From contig NZ_ANFM02000046.1 of NCBI RefSeq assembly GCF_000333895.2, forward strand, positions 1 through 64,000: 64,000 nt of DNA, given 5' to 3'. Positions 7,974-15,460 of the stretch are shown here, in pieces (position 1 is the first letter of the stretch; the number at the start of each line of letters is the position of its first letter). This DNA comes from Grimontia indica. Its GTDB lineage: Bacteria; Pseudomonadota; Gammaproteobacteria; Enterobacterales; Vibrionaceae. Below the pieces are notes generated by a model. It worked only from the letters and a program-made list of their open reading frames with translations. It was not told the DNA's origin and searched no databases. The translations under genes were made by a program, and so were the position numbers.

Positions 7974-8432
7974 TCACTCAATCGCTGCGATGCATTCCAC
8001 CTCTACTTTCGCACCCAGTGCCAATCCGTTTGCACCAATTGCGCTTCTTGCTGGATATTTGTCTGAAAAGTAGGTTCTGTAGATATCGTTGAAAGTATTC
8101 CACTCAGACATGTCGGCGAGCAATACGGTACATTTGACAAGATTGCTCATGTTATAGCCGTTAGCGTTAAGCGACGTTTTGATGTTCTCCATCGTTTGTC
8201 GTGACTCAGCTTCTATGCCACCGGGAGCCAAGGTTAACGTGCCGGGCAAAATGCCGATCTGCCCAGACAAATAAATGGTGTTATCAACTCGCACCGCCTC
8301 AGAAAAGGGCAGATTTGTGGGAAGCACGGTGCCAGAGTTTAGAAATTCAATGCCTTTGTGACGCTTTGCGAATGCGGGTTGCGTGGCGAGAATACTGAAG
8401 CAGATGGTAAATAGGATGAGGAAGTTTCGCAT
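7974..8432 (-). CDS. Exported RidA/YjgF/YER057c-family protein
   Basis: 152 residues from the ATG at 8432, chosen because AAGGAAACCAAT precedes it; an upstream in-frame start at 8513 has no such site. Residues 1-23 are a signal peptide (ILFTICFSILATQPAFA). The remainder is a full RidA domain: VDNTIYLSGQIG, QTMENIKTSLNANG and the C-terminal ARSAIGANGLALGAKVEVECIA. Cytoplasmic RidA hydrolyses reactive enamines/imines from PLP enzymes, using an Arg in the segment matching YPARSA. Here export implies a periplasmic substrate or a different job. Single gene. Confidence 0.88.
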   Translation of the reverse strand: MRNFLILFTICFSILATQPAFAKRHKGIEFLNSGTVLPTNLPFSEAVRVDNTIYLSGQIGILPGTLTLAPGGIEAESRQTMENIKTSLNANGYNMSNLVKCTVLLADMSEWNTFNDIYRTYFSDKYPARSAIGANGLALGAKVEVECIAAIE

Positions 8433-9140
8433 ATTGGTTTCCTTAATTTTGATGATATAGAGGTGAGCGTCGTTGATAGTGAATGTGAAAACTGACGCCT
8501 GAATGAACCCCATCTTTGTTTAAAATCGTGGATAGCAAGCATAGTGACGGGAAATGTGTTGGGATCGGATGCAGGCGTTTTTAGTGAGGGAATTAAAGAA
8601 TGCTGAGCATGTCCTTGTAACGAAAAACCAACTCTTAGCTTTCTAACAGGCTTTGCCTTTTTTACAGTCTATATCGGAATACCCCAATAGCCCCATCATC
8701 CCTAACCTTGAAAAGGTCTTTAGGATGCTGGGGTTACCTGTTTTGTTGATTTCTCTTCCAAAAAGTCTGCCTGTCTTCTTATGCCTTAGACATAGGATTG
8801 TAAGAAACCGTTGAACACTAGTCCTTCTTTTGTAAGCAGTATGAGGGGCTAACCCCCGAATTTCCCTAAAAAAATAATGCTTATTTATGATTGAATTTTG
8901 CGTGCCTATTTGGTTTGGCATGTCTTATTTGTTGCTGATGCCACAAGGTATTGGAAAATAGCTGGATGAGGTTATGTTTTCCAGTTTGGCAATAGAGGAC
9001 GTGACCAAAAAAGCGTTAAGAAAAATCGACAAGCCGGATTGGTACTTTCCTCAAATACTCATTAAGTCGCTGTGAGTTTCATATGGACTGCTTCATTAGT
9101 GAGAACTAATGGATGATGTCATTTGATTAGAGTGGAACTG
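8433..9140. other. Intergenic region with a long hairpin and weak small ORFs
   Basis: About 700 bases without a supported gene. A minus-strand ORF at 8643-8921 (92 codons) and a plus-strand ORF at 8974-9075 (33 codons, GATGAGGTT before ATG) lack recognisable content. An imperfect stem-loop at 8691-8733 (CCCCATCATCC ... GGATGCTGGGG, AAGG-type apex) stands out. The rest should hold the promoter of the RTX gene at 9201. Confidence 0.45.
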
Positions 9141-9162
9141 TCGACATGAGCATTCATGTCGA
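9141..9162 (+). promoter_or_regulatory. Perfect inverted repeat in the RTX leader
   Basis: TCGACATGA-GCAT-TCATGTCGA: nine-base arms, four-base spacer, centred about 50 bases before the RTX start at 9201. It could be an operator for a dimeric regulator or a leader hairpin. It overlaps the earlier in-frame ATG at 9156, which argues against that start. Confidence 0.55.
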
Positions 9163-9200
9163 ACGAAGAGATCCCAATAAACAGGACAGAGGTTAGGACA

Positions 9201-10226
9201 ATGGCAACAATAGTAGGTACGAACAACGATGAAACGTTGAACGGCACTGACTCGCATGACTGTATCTATGCATACGATGGCGATGACATCATCTACAGCG
9301 GCAATGGCGTCGATTACATCTACGCAGGAAACGGCAATGATTCTGTTTTCGGTGGCGCGGATTGTGATGTGGTATACGGCGGCTGGGGTAACGACAACAT
9401 CTATGGCTTTGGTGGTAATGACTACCTATATGGTGAATGTGGTAACGACCAAATCAAAGGCGGTGATGGTAACGACTGTATAGATGGTGGCTCAGGTGAC
9501 GATATCCTGTTTGGGGATAACGGCAATGACTACATGGTTGGCGGCGATGGCAATGACAACATGTACGGCGGTGAAGGTTGCGACACATTACTGGGTGGTA
9601 ATGGTGATGACCATATCCAGGGCGGCGGCGGCACTGATTACATTGATGGCGGCGCAGGTAATGATTACATCTGGGGGCTGGAAGATAACGATATCATCCT
9701 AGGTGGTTGTGGCGATGACATCGCGTTCGGCCAGGGTGGTGACGATAAGATCTGGGGTGGTTACGGCCATGATATGTTGTTTGGTCAAGATGGTAACGAC
9801 CAACTTATCGGTGGTTGCGGTAACGACAAACTCGAAGGTGGTGATGGTTGCGACAAACTCTGGGGTGAGTGGGGCAACGATGACATCTGGGCAGGCAATG
9901 GTGACGATTGGCTGATCGGCGGTTGTGGTAATGACATCCTCGCGGCTTCTGCAGGTAATGATGAGCTGTGGGGCGGTTCAGGCTGCGATCTGTTCTTCTT
10001 CGATGCCAATGATGATACCAACAACGTTTGGGACTTCTGCTACTGGCAAGATACCATCCAAATTGACAACAGTCTGGCGACGTCGACCTCTGACATTAGC
10101 GTTTCTGTCGGCTGGGATGGCACGCACCTTGGCTTTGCAGACGGTACCGAAGTGGTTCTTAAAGGCTGGTGTTACGGCTTGAACTACGTCAATGTGGAGT
10201 TCGTCACTGGCCTGTATGACGTTTAA
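9201..10226 (+). CDS. Cysteine-rich RTX calcium-binding repeat protein
   Basis: 341 residues from the ATG at 9201 (AGAGGTTAGGAC before it); paralogous RTX genes here start the same way (M-x-x-I then repeats). Residues from about 5 to 265 are glycine/aspartate nonapeptides of the GGxGxDxhx type that fold as Ca2+-binding beta-rolls. A terminal domain follows (LFFFDAND, then DTIQIDNSLATS) ending EFVTGLYDV, the expected place for an uncleaved type I secretion signal. No enzyme domain and no Sec signal. Unusually it has 12 cysteines, often in GGCGND or GDGCD repeats, plus GEWGND variants. Same length and end pattern as the gene at 47580-48605. No secretion genes nearby. Confidence 0.9.
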   Translation: MATIVGTNNDETLNGTDSHDCIYAYDGDDIIYSGNGVDYIYAGNGNDSVFGGADCDVVYGGWGNDNIYGFGGNDYLYGECGNDQIKGGDGNDCIDGGSGDDILFGDNGNDYMVGGDGNDNMYGGEGCDTLLGGNGDDHIQGGGGTDYIDGGAGNDYIWGLEDNDIILGGCGDDIAFGQGGDDKIWGGYGHDMLFGQDGNDQLIGGCGNDKLEGGDGCDKLWGEWGNDDIWAGNGDDWLIGGCGNDILAASAGNDELWGGSGCDLFFFDANDDTNNVWDFCYWQDTIQIDNSLATSTSDISVSVGWDGTHLGFADGTEVVLKGWCYGLNYVNVEFVTGLYDV

Positions 10227-10277
10227 TGCACTTTTTAGGCTCTGTTGACTGAACAACCACTCAGTTAATCTATCGTT

Positions 10278-10315
10278 AAAGGCTCTGAGAGTGGATCTCA
10301 GAGCCTTTGTTTTTC
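10278..10315 (+). terminator. Terminator of the RTX gene
   Basis: AAAGGCTCTGAGA / TCTCAGAGCCTTT perfect stem with GTGGA loop, then GTTTTTC, about 50 bases past the stop codon. Confidence 0.9.
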
Positions 10316-10420
10316 TGTTAACCCATCCGCAGAACGACGGCCTATCCATCAGCGTTGGTTTCACTCTCCGCGCTCATTAGTTAGCGTGTGTTGCAGGAAA
10401 AAATGGATAAGGAAGCTCCT

Positions 10421-11020
10421 ATGTCTCTCTCACTCGAACACTTACAAGAGACGGTGCGCCGCTATTATGCGATTGATGAAGCATCCATGCAGGCTTTCAT
10501 GGCCTGCTGCAAGGTGACAAGCATTGGCAAAGGAGAAACGCTTTACGATATCACGCAAATTCCCACGCATTTTGCTTTTCTTCACAAAGGTCTGATGCGC
10601 GCGTTTTTGCTGGATGAAGAGGGCAACGAATACAACAAGAACTTCTTTGATGAAGGCAGGTTTCCCGGTTGCATGAGTGCGCTGCTTCAGCAAGCGCCAA
10701 GCCGGATTGCCATTCAGGCTTTAGAGCCTTGCGAACTGGTCGAAATCGACTTCAAACAGTTTCGTGTCGCGCTGTTTATGCATCCGGATTTAATGCGTTT
10801 TCATATTCACTATTTGGAGAAACATTGGCTTTTGGAAAAGGAGCCGAAGGAAATCAGTTATCTTGAGCATGAAGCCAAAGACAGATATCAGGCGTTTCTG
10901 ACTGACTTTCCTGTAATCGCCCCCAGATTGCCGCAATACCACATCGCTAGTTACCTCGGCATTACCCCCACTCAGCTGAGCCGAATTAGAAAACAAATTT
11001 ACTATACCCAAGCGACCTGA
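10421..11020 (+). CDS. Crp/Fnr-type (cyclic-nucleotide-fold) transcriptional regulator
   Basis: 199 residues from the ATG at 10421 (AAGGAAGCTCCT before it); an ATG at 10403 would add six residues. An N-terminal cupin-like nucleotide-binding fold (about 20-120: IGKGETLYDITQIPTHFAFL, KGLMRAFLLDEEGNEYNKNF) is followed by a long dimer helix and a C-terminal HTH (HIASYLGITPTQLSRIRKQ, about 170-190). It has the layout of short Crp-like regulators such as those of Bacteroidetes; the ligand need not be cAMP. A ~97% identical but internally deleted copy lies at 16555-16972. The gene follows the cysteine-rich RTX gene and its terminator. Confidence 0.85.
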   Translation: MSLSLEHLQETVRRYYAIDEASMQAFMACCKVTSIGKGETLYDITQIPTHFAFLHKGLMRAFLLDEEGNEYNKNFFDEGRFPGCMSALLQQAPSRIAIQALEPCELVEIDFKQFRVALFMHPDLMRFHIHYLEKHWLLEKEPKEISYLEHEAKDRYQAFLTDFPVIAPRLPQYHIASYLGITPTQLSRIRKQIYYTQAT

Positions 11021-11099
11021 AGATGCTCGCATTGAGGGCCTCCCTTCAGGCGAGTTGACTGACGCCGTGCTGTTTGTTGTCCCTTTTTGATGGAGATGA

Positions 11100-11207
11100 C
11101 TACACCCGCAAAGGAACGCCGCGATCACAACGCCAGTCAATCTCGCTGAAAGAAGAGAGGGTTACTAAGAAAAAGCTGACACTGAGTATGAGCAAGATAT
11201 TTCTCAT
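11100..11207 (-). CDS. Possible 35-residue membrane or exported peptide
   Basis: Starts at the ATG at 11207 with TTAGGAGGCTATA before it, one of the best ribosome binding sites in the region. The product is MRNILLILSVSFFLVTLSS followed by a short polar tail ending PLRV. A hydrophobic N-terminal helix is evident. A shift to the next frame just before the stop would continue into a lipobox-like stretch (FLCGCSHLHQKG), so this may be a frameshifted small lipoprotein gene. No family recognised. Confidence 0.4.
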   Translation of the reverse strand: MRNILLILSVSFFLVTLSSFSEIDWRCDRGVPLRV

Positions 11208-11230
11208 TATAGCCTCCTAATAATCACTGA

Positions 11231-11255
11231 TTTGTCATTTGTCATTTGTCATTTG
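11231..11255 (+). repeat. Short tandem repeat (TTTGTCA)3
   Basis: Three perfect TTTGTCA units followed by a partial fourth (TTTGG). Seven-base period, non-coding, just upstream of the 35-residue ORF start. Slippage-prone and possibly a variable promoter spacer. Confidence 0.8.
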
Positions 11256-11890
11256 GCGATGTCAGGTCGTTTGGGTATAGATAGCCAGTTAAGAGACGAG
11301 AGATCATCGGACGTTGGATGCGGAAGGTTACAGTTTTAAGGTGAGACTGTGTGTTCAATCAAACTCCAGTGTTTAAGCGCCCGCCGGCAAATTTTGTATA
11401 GTCAATATTACCTGCAAACCAAGATTTGCTTTTCCTAACTTTTTCTAATTTAAAATGCCCAATCCCCATTGGTGAATACTTTTCTTATTATTGGATGGGA
11501 TGTATTTTCTTATTTCTTGTCTCCTATTTTAATTCTCCAGTATTAAATGTCCATTATAATATTTACAATTAATTTATATGAATTATTTGCCACGATGTAT
11601 AGATAGCTAGTCTTTGTATTTTTTATATGCGTTTATGGCTCTTTGGTCTCCGGCTATGATGTTTCAATGACTCTCATGATTAACCATGTTTAATTTTATT
11701 AATATCAATGCTTTATGCTCTATTTTTTTGAGTTAGGCTACAGGTATTTAAGAAGGTTATTCATGTTATTTGCTATTTTAATTGGATTAGATAATTAGCG
11801 GAATGTAGTCTCTTTTTTCATCTTGGTGAATATCAAGATTTATAATATCTATAAGACTGTTTCACAAACTCTAAGCAAAGGAGAATGCTA
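11256..11890. other. AT-rich intergenic region before the SLC13 operon
   Basis: About 630 bases, markedly more A+T-rich than the surroundings, with no supported ORF. It should carry the promoter and any LysR-type operator for the operon starting at 11891. I could not pick a single convincing site. Confidence 0.5.
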
Positions 11891-13357
11891 GTGGTAAGCA
11901 TTGTGAGAGATCTAAAATCAAAAAGTAAAACGGAGAAAATAATGTATTACGTTGGGCTACCTTTAGCGATGGTAGTCCTGGCGATCTTTTATTCTATTCC
12001 AACCCCGGAAGGCATTAGTTTTGAAGGTAAGATGTCTCTGGGTATTTTCTTATTCGCACTCATCTTATGGGTTACTGAATCCCTGCCCAATTACGCAGTT
12101 TCTATGATATCTATCGCACTGTTGTCGATATTGGGCGGGTGGGCAGAAAAAAATGCGCTAGGTACGATGGGGTACGGTGTCATTTGGTTGATGATATCAG
12201 CGTTCATCATTACATCTGGTATGGAGAAGAGTGGGCTTGCTAAGCGCATAGCGCTAGCTATCATCACGCGTTTTGGTAAAACCTGGAAATCTATGCTGCT
12301 CTCATTAATGGCAGCAAACTTCACTATCGCGTTTATCGTTCCTTCTACAACTGCACGTGCAGCAATGCTTTTACCGATTGTGCTGTTAATTGCAAAAGCC
12401 TTCAATGTAGAAAGTGGAAATAAGAACTTAGGTAAACTCCTCTCCATTCAAGGTTTACAAGCTAATAATATTTCGACTTCTGCGATTGTCACAGCAACAG
12501 CTCCTCAAATTCTTGCGATCGGTTTGATGAAGGAACTTACGGGTTCTTCTGTGTCATGGGGTGAATGGTTTATTGCCTCTGCGCCTATCGCGGTCCTAAC
12601 GCTTATCGCTTCTTTCTTTATCGGTATTTTCCTCTTTAAACCAAATGGCGTTGCTAAGGCAGGGGGGGAAGAAATAAAAGAAATTAACAGACAGTATCTT
12701 GAATTGGGCCCAGTATCACTGGATGAAAAGAAAGCCGCTTCTATTTTTTTCGTTACCATTTTCTTATGGGCGACAGATAAATGGCACATGGACTTATTCG
12801 GTTTTCAGATCAGTCTCGTCATGGTTGCTGTTATCTCGGCATCAATTTTTTTCATGCCTTATGTTGGCATACTGACATGGAAAGAAGCGAAGATTCCATG
12901 GAACTTGATGGTGTTTGCTGCTGGTGCTTATGCTGTGGGCGTCTCTCTTAGTGAAACGGGTGTGGCTTCATGGGCATTGGGCAGTATTTTCAGCCACTTT
13001 GGTGTGAAAGATATGAGCTTCACCATGCTGTACGCGGTTGTAATAGCGATATCGAGCTTCAGTCACTTTGTCTTTACCAGTAAAACCGTCCGGACCATTA
13101 TTCTGATCCCAACGCTGATTGGGTTAGCAGAAAGTGCGGGTGTCCCACCTCTCATGCTGGCGTTGCCTGCGGCGTTTACCATCGCGGACACCATTACACT
13201 TCCGCCACACAGCAAAGCCAACCTGATTTACTACAGTACGGGCTATTTCTCAGTCAATAACCAGCTTACTTATGGTGTTTTAACCTTGTTGGCCAAATGG
13301 TGCTTGATGTTTGGAGCTTCGTTTACCTGGTTCGCATATCTCGGCATCACACCATAG
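11891..13357 (+). CDS. SLC13/DASS-family sodium-anion symporter
   Basis: About 488 residues. GTG at 11891 is preferred because AAGGAG sits 7 bases upstream, too close to the ATG at 11885; the frame is the same. About 11-12 membrane helices. The two re-entrant family motifs are visible: FIVPSTTARAAMLLPIVLL in the first half and ADTITLPPHSKANLIYYSTG near the end. The family takes up di- and tricarboxylates or sulfate with Na+. The substrate here is unknown. First gene of an operon with an anchored periplasmic protein and a phosphoglycerate-mutase homologue, so a phosphorylated or otherwise anionic three-carbon-type substrate is a reasonable guess. Confidence 0.9.
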   Translation: MVSIVRDLKSKSKTEKIMYYVGLPLAMVVLAIFYSIPTPEGISFEGKMSLGIFLFALILWVTESLPNYAVSMISIALLSILGGWAEKNALGTMGYGVIWLMISAFIITSGMEKSGLAKRIALAIITRFGKTWKSMLLSLMAANFTIAFIVPSTTARAAMLLPIVLLIAKAFNVESGNKNLGKLLSIQGLQANNISTSAIVTATAPQILAIGLMKELTGSSVSWGEWFIASAPIAVLTLIASFFIGIFLFKPNGVAKAGGEEIKEINRQYLELGPVSLDEKKAASIFFVTIFLWATDKWHMDLFGFQISLVMVAVISASIFFMPYVGILTWKEAKIPWNLMVFAAGAYAVGVSLSETGVASWALGSIFSHFGVKDMSFTMLYAVVIAISSFSHFVFTSKTVRTIILIPTLIGLAESAGVPPLMLALPAAFTIADTITLPPHSKANLIYYSTGYFSVNNQLTYGVLTLLAKWCLMFGASFTWFAYLGITP

Positions 13358-13368
13358 GAGGGTTGGTC

Positions 13369-14151
13369 ATGTTAAAGCATTTATTGAAACTGAGTTTAAA
13401 GAATCTATCCCGTTTAAGTCTGGTAGGCGCTACGTTGGCTTTCTCGACAATGGCACTTGCCGAAAGCTTCGGAAACATTGAGCAGTATCATGAAGTTATT
13501 TATCCCTCCGGTACTGATGGAAAGATAATCACTGATGTCATCGCGATGCCTAACAATGAAGGATGGGTTTATCTGCCTGCATATAAGAAGGGGTCTTTGA
13601 CGAATTACGAAGTGTTAGGCGGGACCTTGCTTGAAAAGCCGATCAAGCAGGCAATTCACGGCAGAGAGGCTATTTTGTACCGTTTCGAAGCAGATGGTCG
13701 CCCTGTCGCGCTCACACAAACTTTTAACGTCGAGAAGGTTTACAAAGAGAAGAAGGCGAAGCTTAAGTACAGTCATCCGGGGGGCGTTACCCGTGTCTCC
13801 TACACCTTTGTAAATACATCACCGTCAACCATTGAGAAGTTTTCTACCCAGTTTTCAGTACCCAAAGGCACAGAGCTCTATGGCGTGGTGACACCTAAAT
13901 GGTCAAAGAAAAAGAAGACTTTTGAGATTGGTGAAAATGACGGCTGGAAAGAGGTGACCGTTGAGCGTTCTGATTTATCCGCAGGGGATGAAGTTGAACT
14001 CAAAGTGAGACTTTATCGACCATCTCCAGTGATTAAATGGGTACTTTGGAGCATCGTTATCCTGCTTTCGGCTGCTTTGTTATGGAAACGTAGAGACGTA
14101 CTTTCAGAAAACAATGAGTCAGAATCTTCACTGCCAGAGGGGCAAAAATGA
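13369..14151 (+). CDS. Exported, C-terminally membrane-anchored protein, unknown function
   Basis: 260 residues from the ATG at 13369, seven bases after AGGAGG that overlaps the stop of the transporter gene. N-terminal signal peptide (cleavage near STMALA-ES). The middle is beta-rich with two likely sandwich segments (VIYPSGTDGKIITDVIAMP; VSYTFVNTSPSTIEKFSTQF). One C-terminal membrane helix (about 223-240, WVLWSIVILLSAALLW) is followed by a basic then acidic cytoplasmic tail. The tight arrangement (TAG/AGGAGG before, 4-base ATGA overlap after) indicates a shared role with transporter and mutase homologue, perhaps an accessory subunit. No family recognised. Confidence 0.75.
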   Translation: MLKHLLKLSLKNLSRLSLVGATLAFSTMALAESFGNIEQYHEVIYPSGTDGKIITDVIAMPNNEGWVYLPAYKKGSLTNYEVLGGTLLEKPIKQAIHGREAILYRFEADGRPVALTQTFNVEKVYKEKKAKLKYSHPGGVTRVSYTFVNTSPSTIEKFSTQFSVPKGTELYGVVTPKWSKKKKTFEIGENDGWKEVTVERSDLSAGDEVELKVRLYRPSPVIKWVLWSIVILLSAALLWKRRDVLSENNESESSLPEGQK

Positions 14152-15395
14152 GCAAGCAAGCACTACTAATCATCGCCGATGGTATGGGAGATAATCCTAT
14201 CTCATTACTAAATGGGCTGACACCGCTCGAATATGCGAGGACACCTAATTTAAAGGAGCTCGCATCCAAAGGTCTTTTTGGCAACGTCTATCCAGTAAAG
14301 CCCGGCGTTCCAGTTGGTACGGATGTTGGTCACCTAGCTATTTTTGGCTATGACCCTTACGAGGTGTATACGGGTAGAGGACCGATAGAAGCTTATGGTG
14401 CGGGTATTGACTTACTTCCGAGTGATATTGCGTTTCGTGGCAATTTCGCGACGGTTGATGATGAACTGACCGTGATTGATAGGCGTGCTGGCCGCATTAA
14501 TCAAAACACGGATGAACTGGCCAATGCGATCGACGGCATTGTACTTTCCAATGGTGCCAGAGTGATTGCCCGAGCTTTAAGCGCACATAGAGTAGCGGTT
14601 GTTATCCGTGGTCAAAATCTTTCAGAGCATATCAGTACCACGGATCCTGGTACTGCGAAAGAAGGTGAGCGGGTTCAGCAAAGCGCTGCGTTAGTTGAAG
14701 ATAAAAATGCGCTCGAAACAGCCAAGATTATCAATGAGCTGACAGAGAAAATGTACTCAGTCTTGAGTCTTCATCCTGTGAATCAGCAGCGTATTCTAGA
14801 TGGACTGCCACCTGCCAATATGATTTTGTTGAGAGGTATTGGCCGTGAAATTCAGGCCCCCAAAATGGCAGAGTCTTTTGGCATTCGTGGTGCTTGTGTG
14901 GCGGGTGACAGAACGGTGCTGGGTATTGCGAGAATGGCAGGGCTAGATGTATTCCATCAGGAAGGTTTTACAGCAGGTTATGATACTGATTACATTGGCA
15001 AAGCCGAACTGGCTGTCAGTAAACTGAAAGAGGGATACGACTGGGTTGTACTGCATGTGAAGGCTCCTGATTTGGCTGGTCACGACTGTCAGCCTATGAC
15101 AAAGGTCTCCACAGCAATTAAGCTCGATATGATGGTTGGCCATATTCTTCAGCAGATAGATTTGGAACAGTGCTACATTGGATATACCAGTGATCATTCA
15201 ACGCCTTGCGATAGGCGTGACCACTCTGGAGATCCGGTACCCACATTCTTCGCAGGCGGGAATGTGAGAAGTTTGCCCGTTGAAGACTTTGGCGAGAAAT
15301 TTCTTGTTCATGGCGCGTTGAACAACCTCACAGCGATAGATTTTTTCCATATTCAGATGGATCACTTGGAGGCTGTTAGAAAACTCGGCGCATAA
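14148..15395 (+). CDS. Archaeal-type phosphoglycerate mutase (aPGAM) family protein with Thr at the nucleophile position
   Basis: 415 residues, overlapping the previous gene by ATGA. Alkaline-phosphatase-superfamily metal motifs are visible: IADGMGDNPI (Asp11), SDHSTPCDRRDHSGDPVP near the C terminus (Asp/His ligands), plus the aPGAM hallmark GYDPYEVYTGRGPIEA and FATVDDELTVIDRRAGR. In aPGAM the nucleophile is, as I recall, the Ser of PGSDTAH; here the matching segment is PVGTDVGH, with Thr58. Thr is the nucleophile in phosphonoacetate hydrolase and nucleotide pyrophosphatase relatives, so the reaction may not be 2-/3-phosphoglycerate exchange. Vibrios normally have other mutases for glycolysis. 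Likely a catabolic enzyme for the imported anion. Confidence 0.85.
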   Translation: MSKQALLIIADGMGDNPISLLNGLTPLEYARTPNLKELASKGLFGNVYPVKPGVPVGTDVGHLAIFGYDPYEVYTGRGPIEAYGAGIDLLPSDIAFRGNFATVDDELTVIDRRAGRINQNTDELANAIDGIVLSNGARVIARALSAHRVAVVIRGQNLSEHISTTDPGTAKEGERVQQSAALVEDKNALETAKIINELTEKMYSVLSLHPVNQQRILDGLPPANMILLRGIGREIQAPKMAESFGIRGACVAGDRTVLGIARMAGLDVFHQEGFTAGYDTDYIGKAELAVSKLKEGYDWVVLHVKAPDLAGHDCQPMTKVSTAIKLDMMVGHILQQIDLEQCYIGYTSDHSTPCDRRDHSGDPVPTFFAGGNVRSLPVEDFGEKFLVHGALNNLTAIDFFHIQMDHLEAVRKLGA

Positions 15396-15400
15396 TAAAA

Positions 15401-15439
15401 GCAGCATGACGGTGACAATGTGGCTGTCATGCTGTTTCT
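15401..15439 (+). terminator. Terminator of the SLC13 operon
   Basis: CAGCATGAC / GTCATGCTG arms with a longer, partly paired loop, then TTT; six bases past the stop codon of the mutase homologue. Confidence 0.75.
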
Positions 15440-15460
15440 CATCTTCGAGAGGGATCTACG

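Noticed and set aside
8643-8921. 92-codon minus-strand ORF
   Set aside because: No ribosome binding site, no family features, overlaps the 8691-8733 hairpin.
9256-10182. Several overlapping ORFs in other frames of the RTX gene (Met/Thr/Ser-rich products)
   Set aside because: Products are low-complexity by-products of the GGxGxD repeat codons; the same happens in all four RTX genes.
11231-11255. TTTGTCA tandem considered as an origin iteron
   Set aside because: Only three short units, with no DnaA boxes or replication gene nearby.
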